Source: Phaeosaccion multiseriatum
Lineage: Eukaryota; Ochrophyta, other classes
Direction: 5' to 3'
NCBI GenBank assembly: GCA_965112735.1
Contig: OZ218963.1
Span: forward strand, 2,852,001 to 2,916,000
DNA: 64,000 nucleotides
The notes under the pieces were generated by a model. That model did not search any database. It was not told the origin of the DNA and was given only the letters and a program-made list of their open reading frames with translations. Positions 1 through 9,294 of this stretch are shown in pieces. Each line of letters opens with the position of its first letter. Positions within the stretch are counted from its first letter, which is position 1. A program made the position numbers and the translations under genes.

Positions 1-679
1 AGAGCTGCTCCTCATGGAGCCTTTCGACGGGAAAGCAGACGGTGCGTCGGCGAGAGCCCATTGAACTGTGTGCACTCGGGAGGGAAGGGAAGAGTGTAAG
101 GAGGCCCAACTGGCATTGGGGAATGGGAGCTTAGGAGCGGGATGGAGAGAGGGGAGAGGGGCGGAGCGCTCCCACCTGGAGGACGCCAGGCAGGGTGTTA
201 CCTCAGCCAACACCAGCCAACCCCCCAGCCAGTAGTCGATCCCACCCACCATGTTTCTCTGTCCGTTTCTCTCATCAGTGTGGAGCATTGGCGTGACGTT
301 GTACGGCTTGCTGAGTGGGGCGTTGCCCTTCTCAGCCATGACTGCCAACAAGCTCTACGAACTCATCTTGGACGGGGACTACACCTTCCCGGAGGCCTCC
401 TGGCACCGCGTCTCAACGCATGCCGTGGACTTTGTGCGTCGGATGCTGCAGGTAAACAAATGCATTTGCTGCTTAAGGATCTCGCTTCACTGTCGTGCAT
501 CCTGCATCTGCCCTTACCCCTTTCAATGTATCCTTCTTCAGGTGGAATGTTCGGATCGAGCTACTGCGGAGCAGATGCTGCAGCATGCGTGGCTCGAGGG
601 CGTTGAGGCACAAGACGAAGGCAGGGCACACTCACCTCCCCACGCGAAAGCCTCGGGGGAAGCTTTGCCACCAGGGTGA
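1..679 (+). CDS. Serine/threonine protein kinase, CAMK-type, C-terminal part (runs off the left edge)
   Basis: The window opens inside a kinase gene. Exons are <1-41, 279-451 and 542-679 (TGA). Spliced, they read through kinase subdomain IX (KADVWSIGVTLYGLLSG) into a substrate-lobe end with VDFVRRMLQV and RATAEQMLQHAWL, which matches subdomain XI. The F-P-x-x-x-W-x-x-V-S spacing before the last helix is typical of CaMK, DAPK and CDPK kinases. The intron junctions restore D|V and Q|V in frame. After the domain there is only a tail of about 30 residues, so no EF-hands or long regulatory region follow on this side. The N-lobe, catalytic loop and activation loop lie outside the window, so the subfamily and catalytic competence cannot be judged. 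Confidence 0.85.
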
Positions 680-2119
680 GCGAGGAGCCCAAACGCAACC
701 CCCCCCCCAAAACGTCGCTCGGCAAAGCAACAGCCCGACCGCCGCCCTGCGAGTATTCTCTCGGCTGCTTCCTCTCCTTCAAGAGCGTAGGGGTGGCCTT
801 ACAGAGGAGGGCCGGTGTTGCGCGCGTATTGAGAACCTTCCACGATTCTTCGGAAGCAAGGTCGTGCTGTGGGCTGCTGCGGCGGCTGTCCCAAAGGACC
901 AATGGACCAATGAGCCACTGACGACCATCAGGCCATCCACCATGGGGTGGACGCCAGGCAGGGGGGCGGGGTGGTTTTCTTCGCAGTAGATGCATGAAGC
1001 CGGGCGGCGCCTGAGAGGTGTTATCAGTTGGGATTCCAGTTTAGGTGCAGGATTCCAGTTTAGGTGTCAGGCTGCAGGGTTAAGCGGTGGTTGGAGATGC
1101 TTGCTTCTAAGGTCTTTTGTGGTGGAGCTTCCAGGCACACCTAAGTGGGCCGCCCTGAGCCCGGCCAGAGCCACCTCATGCGCGCACACGTGGCTTCTTG
1201 GCAGTCCATGTGCAGGGCCGTGGCAAAGGAGCTCAGACCGAGCATGCGAGCATGGGGGGTGTCGAGAGAACGCTCCGGGAGGCAGGGGAAGATGCGTCGG
1301 AGCGGTGGCGGTACAGCAGTTGCTGATGAGGTACATCGGTTGGTTGTTGCTTCAGCGGTTGGTGGTACACCAGTTGGTAGTGCAGCAGTTGGTGATATAG
1401 CAGCGCGAGACGAAGGTTCGTCCAGGTACACAGCTAGGCTGTACCACATGACCATGCACAGCTTTGGTATACTTCTACTTCATATGCTTTCCGACTCGCT
1501 CGGGTGGATTTGAAGCGCTATGTTATGTACTTAGTTGTCGTCAAGTTGTATACACGTGGAGTGTTCTGCTGCTCCAACCTGTACGTACACTGCTCGTTCT
1601 CCTCTTTTCGTTGCTGCTGTGGCCGCCACTCCTCCTCGGAATGGGGTGCTGACTAGATACGAATTTATGGTATATACCCACAATCGTATCAAGGGCTAGC
1701 TAGGACAGGAGAGGATGGTCAATGAGATGAGGTATGCTGTGCATAGGCTCAGGCAAGCCCCCATTGCAGAGTGCCGACCTTTCGCCTCTCGCCAGAAGCC
1801 AAGCGGAAAGGTTCGAGAAGCCAGATTTAGCGCACCCCAAGCAAGAACGCGCCCGGGTAGCCACCCAATCCACCCCTGCCACGCTATTGAGCTATCGCTA
1901 TCGCCGGCGTAGGCCGAAACGCACTGTCCTCAGCCCGCTCACTCACCCTCCCCTCCCCCCGGCAAAAGTTCATTTAAGTTCAAGGTAGGGCAAGCAAAGA
2001 AAGGAAATGGGCAGCCCTCCCTCCCTCCGGCTCTACTCCCCCTCCCCCTTCCTCCCTCCCTCTTTCCCCCCTCCCCCCCTCTCTCTCACCCTCCCGCCCT
2101 CCGTCCCTCCCTCCCCCCC

Positions 2120-2626
2120 CTTCTCTTCTGCCCTCCCTCCCTTCTGCCCTCCCTCCCTCCCTCCCTCCCTCCCTCCCTCCCTCCCTCCCTCCCTCCCTCC
2201 CTCCCTCCCTCCCTCCCTCCCTCCCTCCCTCCCTCCCTCCCTCCCTCCCTCCCTCCCTCCCTCCCTCCCTCCCTCCCTCCCTCCCTCCCTCCCTCCCTCC
2301 CTCCCTCCCTCCCTCCCTCCCTCCCTCCCTCCCTCCCTCCCTCCCTCCCTCCCTCCCTCCCTCCCTCCCTCCCTCCCTCCCTCCCTCCCTCCCTCCCTCC
2401 CTCCCTCCCTCCCTCCCTCCCTCCCTCCCTCCCTCCCTCCCTCCCTCCCTCCCTCCCTCCCTCCCTCCCTCCCTCCCTCCCTCCCTCCCTCCCTCCCTCC
2501 CTCCCTCCCTCCCTCCCTCCCTCCCTCCCTCCCTCCCTCCCTCCCTCCCTCCCTCCCTCCCTCCCTCCCTCCCTCCCTCCCTCCCTCCCTCCCTCCCTCC
2601 CTCCCTCCCTCCCTCCCTCCCTCCCT
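2120..2626. repeat. (CCCT)n tetranucleotide tract, about 500 bp
   Basis: An almost uninterrupted CCCT array runs from about 2145 to 2626 and is preceded by degenerate C/T-rich sequence from about 2035. It leaves an open frame reading Leu-Pro-Pro-Ser repeats, which is a by-product of the tetranucleotide and not a gene. One strand is pure pyrimidine and the other is G-rich (AGGG)n, so triplex or G-quadruplex formation is chemically plausible. Confidence 0.97.
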
Positions 2627-2632
2627 TCGGCC

Positions 2633-2842
2633 CCAGACTGGCCTAGAAGCCTATGCTCTAGGCCCTAGGCCGAGCGGCCTGCGGCCGCTCTAGGCCGGCC
2701 ATTTTTTCTCCCTAGGCCGGCGGTTCTAGGCCTAGGCCTAGGCGGGGGGGGCTGCGCCAAAAATAGGCCTAGGCCGGGGGCCTGCGGCCCCCCTAGGCCG
2801 GCCGAATTTCGTCTCTAGGCCTAGGCTTCTAGGCCAGTCTGG
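2633..2842. mobile_element. CCTAGG-rich palindromic (foldback/MITE-like) element, 210 bp
   Basis: The outer arms are inverted copies: CCAGACTGGCCTAGAAGCCT at 2633-2652 and its exact reverse complement ending at 2842. The interior is also strongly self-complementary, with many CCTAGG, GGCCTAGGCC and GGCCGGCC blocks around two short T/A-rich loops. There is no coding capacity. It abuts the end of the (CCCT)n array. Mobility is inferred from structure only. Confidence 0.75.
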
Positions 2843-2959
2843 AGCCGACTCCCTCCCTTCCTTCTTCTTGATCTTCTCGGGGGTTCGGGGAAACGTCATA
2901 ATTTTAATGACATATGGGAAAGAGTTACCAGAGTGAGGGGGGGTTAGAAGTTAGAAGCC

Positions 2960-3902
2960 ATGGCTCTCTTCTCCCATCGGAGGAAGGAGCAATGGCGGAA
3001 AGGAGGAGGTCGCTGGGGAACCGGAGCCTGGGTTGTTGGGCTTAATGTGCTTCTCCTGTGTGCGAGCAGCAGGAACTCCGCGAATGCCGTGGTGACGCCC
3101 AACGAGTATCGGATTGAGGGCGAACTGGTATGGTTCGACGACTTCGACGGGGACATCGTAGATGGAGACAAGTGGGCCTTCGATGAGGGAGACGGTGAGT
3201 ATTGAGGATTGAGTCCAGGAGAGAGGAATGCTCTCGGTGTATCGGCACGCGGAGGAGTCCATTGTGTCTACCTTCAGGAGGGGACTGGCGGAGTTTTCCC
3301 GCCGAGGCTTTCCTCGAGGATTGATTTGGATTGTCGCGATGCTTTGTTGGCCTTCTCGCCTAATCTCCTCTCTCCCCTGCGGCTGCCTGCTGGGTCCCGT
3401 TCCGACTTCTCGCTTGGCTTGTGTTTTCCCCAACGTGGTGTGCACGGGTCGTTTGTTGGAATCCCCCGTCTATAGGCTGCGACCAGAACCTCTGCACGTG
3501 GGGCAATCAGGAGGAGCAGCACTATAGGAGCGAGAACGCCGAGGTGTCGGACGGGGCTCTGCGCATTACTGTGAAAGAGGAGGTCTACGCCTCCAGCAAG
3601 TACACGAGTTCCAAGCTGGTAAGCCGTCAAAGGGCAGACTTCAAGTACGGGCGAGTGGAGGCGAGGATCACCTTGCCGGAGGCTGCCGATGGATTGTGGC
3701 CCGCATTTTGGATGCTTTCAACTGATCAAAAGTACGGGGGGTGGCCACGCTCGGGAGAGATTGACATTATGGAGGCTCGGAATGACATGCTCAATGTCAA
3801 GAACAACCTCGTCTACGGCCAGGGCTACCCCAACCAGGTGAGCGGCCGACCCCTCTTGACTCCTTCCACGGCATTGCTCTCTCTCTCTCTCTCTCTCTCT
3901 TT

Positions 3903-3949
<47 letters not shown>

Positions 3950-6579
3950 TCTGTCTCTCTCATCACTCATCGCTCCCGGTCCCTCCTCCCCATTGAACAA
4001 TTCACAACAGTCCACTGCGGCCAGCGACGACAAGCCGTGCTACGAGGAATTGGCAAATCCCGGCGAGCCCCATGTGTTTGCCATGGAGTGGACGGAAAGC
4101 GAGTTCCGGTGGTTTGTGGACGGAAACGAAACTTGCCAGCACGACTTTTGGTTCTCAGAGGACCTGTACACGGGGGAGACAATCGACGACAGAACTGCGC
4201 CTTTTGACGAGAAGGTGAGACCGAACAAGATCAGCACCACACCTCCAGCAAACAACCTCTTAGTTTGATTCTTGTTCTCCTCCCTCCTGTGTCTGTCTGT
4301 CCCCTTTGTGCGTAGTTTTACCTCATCTTGAACGTGGCTGTGAATGGTTCGTTCACCGGAAGCGACAAAGCTGTGGGTGACGTTGACGGCAAGCAGATGG
4401 TGGTGGACTACGTACGAGTGTACCAAGACGCGAGCACCAGGGACCCTCCCCCAAGCGTTTTCGAGGGCGATGCGATTGGAACAGGGGCGAAGCAGGGGGT
4501 GGAGGTCTGGCCGGGGGGCGATGTTGTTGCCGCGGCGGCAATCGATGATAGTGCAGACGCCGCAAACAGCTCCGCGACTGCGACTTTCCCTCTCGCTACG
4601 TGGAAACCGCTGGCAGCAGATGCAGGCTACTGCAACTACGGAAGCGCTCTGTGCAACAGTGAGGTGCAGGCGTACAGTGAGGAAGCCATCGCCGTGGACG
4701 AATCTACTGGAGTCTTGAGCATTTCTGTGAGCTACGACGCGGACACCGACCTCTATTCCTCGGGCTTGGTGGAGTCTCAAGAAGCGGTAACTTTCACACA
4801 CGGCCGGGCAGAGGCGTACATGAAAGTGCCCAATGGGGTTGGAGTGGCGACGACCATGTGGCTCACTCCGACCTCTGCCACGGAGGGCGATTCGGACCCG
4901 CGTATCTACGTCATGGGGGCCGCGGACGGGGTCTTGAGGGGAGGATTGGAAGGGGATGGCCTTGAAACCACGACGTGTGTAGCTCCCTTCCTCTCCGCCT
5001 CTGGGGATAGTTTGGGGGACGGTTATCACCTGTTCGCCGTGGAGTGGACGCCCCAGGGGTTTGTGCGTTGGTACGTGGACGATGTGCAGTACTGCGAGGC
5101 TGTGGGATACGCCAGTGTCCTCGACGAGGAAATGTATCTGTCCGTCAATGTGGTAGTGGGAAGGGATACTGAGGGCGAAGCCATCGACGGTCCTGAGGTG
5201 CAGGGTGGAAACGTGCTTCCCGCCACGTTGGAGGTGGAGTACGTGCGGGTGCTGCAGTTTGAGGATTGGCAAGAGCCTGCACCGAGTAGATATGTGACGG
5301 ACGGATTTCTCATCTTTAGCGACGAGTTCAAGGTAGACGCTTTGGACCTGAGGCGATGGACGCACGAGATTGGAAATGGGTGCCCGGAGAACTGTGGCAA
5401 TGGAAACAACGAGGCCCAGTGGTACCAGGCGGAGAATGTTGAGGTCAGCGACGACACACTCCAGATCATCGCCAAGCAGGAGATATCACACGGGAGCATT
5501 TACACGAGCGGGAAGGTGAGCACGAATGGGACGGCATCTTTCCACATGGGGTCGCGATTCGAGGTTCGGGCCAAGCTCCCCCACGGAGAGGGGATGTGGC
5601 CGGCCATTTGGCTCATGCCCGTCGATCCTCAGTACGGCGACTGGCCCGCCAGTGGTGAGATTGACCTCATGGAGAATAGAAACTACATGGAGAAGCTCAT
5701 CGGCAGCTTGCATTTTGGCCGAGAGTACGAGTATGGCACCCGGAATCAAGACAACCTCATCAACTACCGAGGTGGCCTGTGCTACGATGTCGACGAGGAG
5801 CACTTCTCGGACGACTTCCACACGTATGCCATGGAGTGGGAGCCGGACGCCTTCCGGTGGTATGTGGATGGACACCTCTATTGCGAGCGCAAGTATTGGT
5901 ACTCCGTCAGTCCAGACGGCACCGAGAATGCCTTCCCCGCGCCCTTCGACCAGGTGAGTGAGGCATTCCCTTTCCCCTCACAGCCCCTAGGTACTGTATC
6001 GTTGTGTGTGTGTGTGTGTGTGTGTGCGTGCGTGTGTGTGTGTGCGTGCGTGTGTGTGTGTGTGCGTGTGTGAACATGCTTCCTTCCCCACCTTGTCTTG
6101 TCAAGCTCCTACTGTCGCCTGTGTGTATCTCAAACCGCTTCCTTCCCTGCCGTGTTTTGTCCCGCGCCGTGTTCCCTTTCAAACAGGAATTCTACCTCAT
6201 TATGAACATCGCAGTGGGAGGCACCTTCACGGGCGGCATCATCATGGACGGAGAAGACTTCCCCACCACGTTTGCAGTGGACTGGGTGAGGGTGTACTCA
6301 ATGGACGAGAATGACATCATATTCTTCGAGCCCGACCCCACCTTTGACAACCTCGACAGAGGAGGAAGCAGCGTCAGTCTCATGACCGTTGGTATTGTGG
6401 TCGGCGTCATCGCTGGGCTCTGTCTCGCGTGCTGCGTCGGCAAGGCGCTCATGGGCTCGTCCAAGAAGGGGGACCATGTGGAGATGGGTGGAGCGGTGGT
6501 GTCTCCCATGCCGTCGGACATTGGCTCGCAGGAGATCAAGACGGGCACACAGGGAGGCACAGTGCGCACCTCTGTGTGA
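2960..6579 (+). CDS. Membrane-anchored protein with three GH16 (beta-glucanase/laminarinase-type) domains
   Basis: Exons are 2960-3194, 3476-3837, 4011-4214, 4316-5953 and 6187-6579, giving 943 aa. The N-terminus has a hydrophobic segment ending at NSANA, probably a signal peptide or anchor. Domain 1 (about 30-310) has the Cys-Trp-Gly-Asn-Gln region and the catalytic GEIDIMEARN near residue 171. Domain 2 (about 330-590) keeps the fold words FAVEWTPQGFVRWYVDD but reads DPRIYVMGAADG where ExDxxE should be. Domain 3 (about 592-860) has GEIDLMENRN near 714. Domains 1 and 3 each end with a WF/YVDG, YLI(L/M)NVAV-type block and a beta strand (D-x-V-R-V-Y). A single TM helix (about 874-897) and a short cytoplasmic tail follow. 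GH16 enzymes cut or remodel beta-1,3-glucans, so storage chrysolaminarin or cell wall glucan is the likely substrate. Intron 2 carries a (CT)n run. Confidence 0.9.
3879..3955. repeat. (CT)n microsatellite in GH16 intron 2
   Basis: A CT dinucleotide run with one TTGG interruption lies inside intron 3838-4010, upstream of the CACAACAG acceptor. It may act as a long polypyrimidine tract. Confidence 0.95.
6003..6072. repeat. (TG)n microsatellite in GH16 intron 4
   Basis: A TG/CG run sits in the last intron (5954-6186). It keeps a frame open after exon 4, so an ORF caller would extend the protein into Cys-Val repeats. The true exon ends at 5953. Confidence 0.93.
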
Positions 6580-7037
6580 GACGCGTGCTTGGCTTGGTAG
6601 CTTGTGTGTGTTTGTGTGTGTACATATATACATACGTGCGTGTTTCACGCTCCTTCGCAGGCCCACTTTGGAGGGTAGAGGGGGTCAACTGTACGACGTC
6701 AGGCGCGAGTGGGCATTTCTCCCGCAGCCTCCCTCTCACTGATTTGACAGGCTTAGGCAATTAGAAGGGGGCAGTCAAGTACAGAACTGACCCAAGGCAA
6801 ACCCATTATATGCTTATGTAAGCCTGGGTTGGTTTCCCTCAACAGCCCTACTTGCTCAGGAGGGTTAAGTTGTCTCACGCACGCACGCACACCTCGCCAA
6901 AGGGAGTGTGTGTGAGTGCTTGCGTGCTTGCGTGACTGGTGGAGTGAATGAGTACATGAGTGTGTGTGTGCGTGTGTGTGTGTGTGTGTGTGCGTGTGCG
7001 TGTGTGCGTGTGTGTGTGTGTGTGCGTGTGTGTGTGT

Positions 7038-7152
7038 TCGACCCCTGACGCACCCTGACGCACTATCCGCTATCGCCGGCGCCAGCCGATCCGCTGTCCG
7101 CTATTGGATAGCGCGCTATCGAGAATGTGGGCGATAGTGCGTCAGGGCTCGA
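7038..7152. mobile_element. Foldback element of the CCCCTGAC-terminated family, 115 bp
   Basis: It begins TCGACCCCTGACGCA and ends with the inverted TGCGTCAGGGCTCGA. Inside are paired CACTATCCGCTATCG and CGATAG...GATAGTG words, and the right arm includes the phrase CGAGAATGTGGGCGATAG. That phrase recurs at 63640-63830, so the two are copies of one family. The element is inserted within a (TG)n tract. It is non-coding. Confidence 0.8.
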
Positions 7153-7154
7153 TC

Positions 7155-7160
7155 GTGTGT

Positions 7161-7239
<79 letters not shown>

Positions 7240-7305
7240 TGTATGTGTGTGTGTATGTGTGTGTGTATGTGTGTGTGTGTGAGTGTGTGTGTGTGTGAGT
7301 GTGTG
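7155..7305. repeat. (TG)n microsatellite
   Basis: A long TG array with occasional TATG interruptions lies directly after the foldback element and about 130 bp upstream of the CSL4 start codon. Confidence 0.95.
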
Positions 7306-7437
7306 GGTCAGGTCGAGGTCGGGGAGTTGGGAGGGGGTGTGTATGGTGAGTGATACAGTAAGTCAACAGGGCTTTTGAGCCGGCCGGACGCGCCAAGGAA
7401 GCAAGGAAGCGTCTCAAGTACCAAAGGCAAGCAAAAG

Positions 7438-8040
7438 ATGCACCGCAGCCATGGTGACATGGTGTGCCCAGGTGATTGCCTGGGGGCGACGGACGCTCTC
7501 GTTGTAGGACCGGGTACGTTCAGCAGAGGCAAAGCAATCTACGCCAGTGTTGTGGGCCCCCTCAGCATCAAAGCCCAGGACGGAGAAGGGAGCACAGCAG
7601 CAAAGAAGAAGAGTATCGTGACGGTGGTGCAGGAGTCGTATGCACGCGCTCAAGACTATGTGGTGGAGGTGGGAGATGTGGTGATGGGAAAGGTGACGCG
7701 CTTGAGTACGTCCCAGGCCTATGTGGAGATGCTCTGTGTGGGGCAAGTTGTCCTGCGCGAGGCCTACCAGGGAGTGATTCGGAAGGAGGACGTACGGCGT
7801 ACCAATGTGGATCGAGTGGACTTGAATGAAGCGTTCCGCCCTGGGGACATTGTGCGCGCCCGGGTGATTTCACTGGGGGACGCCCGTCAGTACTACCTCT
7901 CCACAGCGGAGGCCGAGCTTGGGGTGCGGTGGGCGAAGGAAAAGAGCACTGGGGAGATTCTCGTCCCGCTGAGCGCCACGGAGATGCAGTGCCCCTCCAC
8001 GCTAGAGAGGGAGCCGAGGAAGGTGGCGAAGCCCGTGTGA
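7438..8040 (+). CDS. CSL4: Exosome complex subunit CSL4 (EXOSC1)
   Basis: Single exon, 200 aa. The N-terminal domain begins with VCPGDCLG and has GPGTFSRGKAIYASVVGPL, the CSL4 N-terminal barrel. The middle S1 RNA-binding domain runs from VEVGDVVMGKVTRLSTSQAY through GVIRKEDVR and FRPGDIVRARVISLGD. The C-terminus has YYLSTAEAELGVRWAK, the usual end of CSL4. CSL4 sits on the cap of the 9-subunit exosome and helps feed RNA to the 3'-5' exonucleases in nucleus and cytoplasm. The frame is open upstream to 7375, but the first ATG is at 7438, and MHRSHGDM before VCPG is a normal N-terminus. The zinc-ribbon cysteines seen in archaeal Csl4 are absent, as in most eukaryotes. Confidence 0.93.
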   Translation: MHRSHGDMVCPGDCLGATDALVVGPGTFSRGKAIYASVVGPLSIKAQDGEGSTAAKKKSIVTVVQESYARAQDYVVEVGDVVMGKVTRLSTSQAYVEMLCVGQVVLREAYQGVIRKEDVRRTNVDRVDLNEAFRPGDIVRARVISLGDARQYYLSTAEAELGVRWAKEKSTGEILVPLSATEMQCPSTLEREPRKVAKPV

Positions 8041-8352
8041 GAGGGGACGAGTATTCTAGCCCTGAGAAGGGACATTTCTGCTGGACGTGAGTACTTGTTA
8101 TCAGCGGCCAAGAATGTGTGGATATTCAGAGCTTTGAAGAGTACTTGCGTCAAAAGTAGACTCGACGGACATCAGTGGTCTCGACGGACAGCGCAACCCT
8201 AGAGTACTACTACTACAGCATCGGGGCTGGGCTGCGGACGCGTACTTGCCATCCCCTTCTGACGACGCAGACGTGCGCCTCGACGCGGGTGTACCGGTCT
8301 GTCGTCCCCCGTGTCCTCGTCCCACTACTACTACTTCCACTGCGATTACCGC

Positions 8353-8387
<35 letters not shown>

Positions 8388-9294
8388 CTACTACTACGGC
8401 TGTTGAGGAGGGGTGTTGCGTGCATGGATCGGCCGACGTGGATCTGTGCTGTGGAGTGGTGCCGTCTTATGTCGACCCTACCCTCAGCCATGGCTACTTC
8501 TGCTGTCGCTGCGGAGGTCTTGCCGCTGGAGTAGGAGAGTAGGACCCCCGGAGCCCATGAGCGTCCGGCCGCCAGTTCCAGAGTGACGGAAGGGAGATCA
8601 AAGGACTATCAGCCTTAGGACGGGAGACGATCGAATTCATTCTCTGTCGTAGCCCCTGGGGGAGCATGGTCCACCCCTGACGTGCTACCGACGCATTCTC
8701 TGAGCATTCTACTTGTACTGGCCGCCGGCCGGTAGCAGGTAGCACGTCAAGGGTCGAGTATGGGGGACGATCGAACGTTTCTGTGGTAGAGCCCGTAGCA
8801 GACTGTGGGTGGGTTAATGAGTTCGAAGGCGGGAGCTCATGATGGGCGCCTCAGCTCCATTGGAATATGATGAAGGCGCGGCAGAAGATAATAGCTCAGT
8901 AGGGACCTAAGTCGCCCCCCCCTTCACGCCCAGAGTGTCATATCCCGCAGGCTGCGTGTCCTTCTCTTCTGCCGCCCCTTCATTATGTTCCAGCGGAGCT
9001 TCGGCGTTCGCCATGACCCCCTCTTCGAACTCTCGCATACAAGCACAATCGGCCCACGTAGTCTCTTCTGTCTACGTCCCGGCAGGGTGATATGTTATAA
9101 TATGAACCTTACGTAATTATCCAATTTCAGTTTCAGGTTCGCTCCCAAAGATCATAGCTGCTGCTTCTCCAGCTTTTCCCCCTCGTCCTCCCGCCGTGGC
9201 ATAAGGACTGCTTAGACATTCGACCTCCCTTGTATCTCTCTCTGGATATTCACGCTGAGCTGCGGGCGCTTCGCTACCCGCTAGTGTTGCACCG
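8041..9294. other. Intergenic region between CSL4 and HDAC
   Basis: No gene found. The region holds runs of CTG/TAC trinucleotides (about 8205-8405) and a small foldback element (8674-8753) flanked by imperfect direct repeats built on GACGATCGA. Beyond that is unique sequence leading to the HDAC start at 9295. A long 5' UTR or a promoter of the HDAC gene could lie in the last few hundred bases, but no motif stands out. Confidence 0.6.
8674..8753. mobile_element. Short foldback element, CCCCTGAC family
   Basis: CCCCTGACGTGCTACC (8674-8689) pairs with GGTAGCACGTCAAGGG (8738-8753), with one mismatch near the tip. The interior contains GGCCGCCGGCC and a tandem GGTAGCAGGTAGCACG. The same half-site (GGTAGCAGGTAGCGCGTCAGGG) occurs at about 22242-22263. 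Confidence 0.7.

Larger units (their letters stand above)
680..2959. other. Gene-poor interval between kinase and GH16 gene
   Basis: No ORF here has family motifs or supportable splice structure. The interval probably holds the kinase 3' UTR, then a short patch of imperfect CAGTTGGTGATA/GTACACCAGTTGGTAG-like units (about 1325-1395). Near 1880-1910 is a fragment containing GCTATCGCTATCGCCGGCG, the same wording as the foldback elements at 7038 and 63640. The (CCCT)n tract and the CCTAGG palindrome are listed separately. Confidence 0.6.
6580..7437. other. Intergenic region with TG repeats and a foldback element
   Basis: No gene is visible. The region holds two (TG)n blocks (about 6960-7036 and 7155-7305) on either side of the foldback element at 7038-7152. 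It must contain the GH16 3' UTR and the CSL4 promoter. Confidence 0.7.

Noticed and set aside
142-606. 154-codon ORF at the left edge
   Set aside because: Crosses the kinase intron in a different frame; kinase exons 279-451 and 542-679 explain the region.
2007-2693. ORF reading Leu-Pro-Pro-Ser repeats
   Set aside because: Created by the (CCCT)n tract; it runs into the adjacent palindrome and has no domain.
4040-5365. 441-codon ORF on the minus strand
   Set aside because: Antisense shadow of GH16 exon 4; no family motifs, and the plus strand is clearly coding.
6865-7353. Thr-His and Cys-Val repeat ORFs
   Set aside because: Translations of (TG)n microsatellites.
8175-8542. ORFs with poly-Leu or poly-Ala runs
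   Set aside because: Trinucleotide repeats (CTG/TAC) without start context, domains or splice support.
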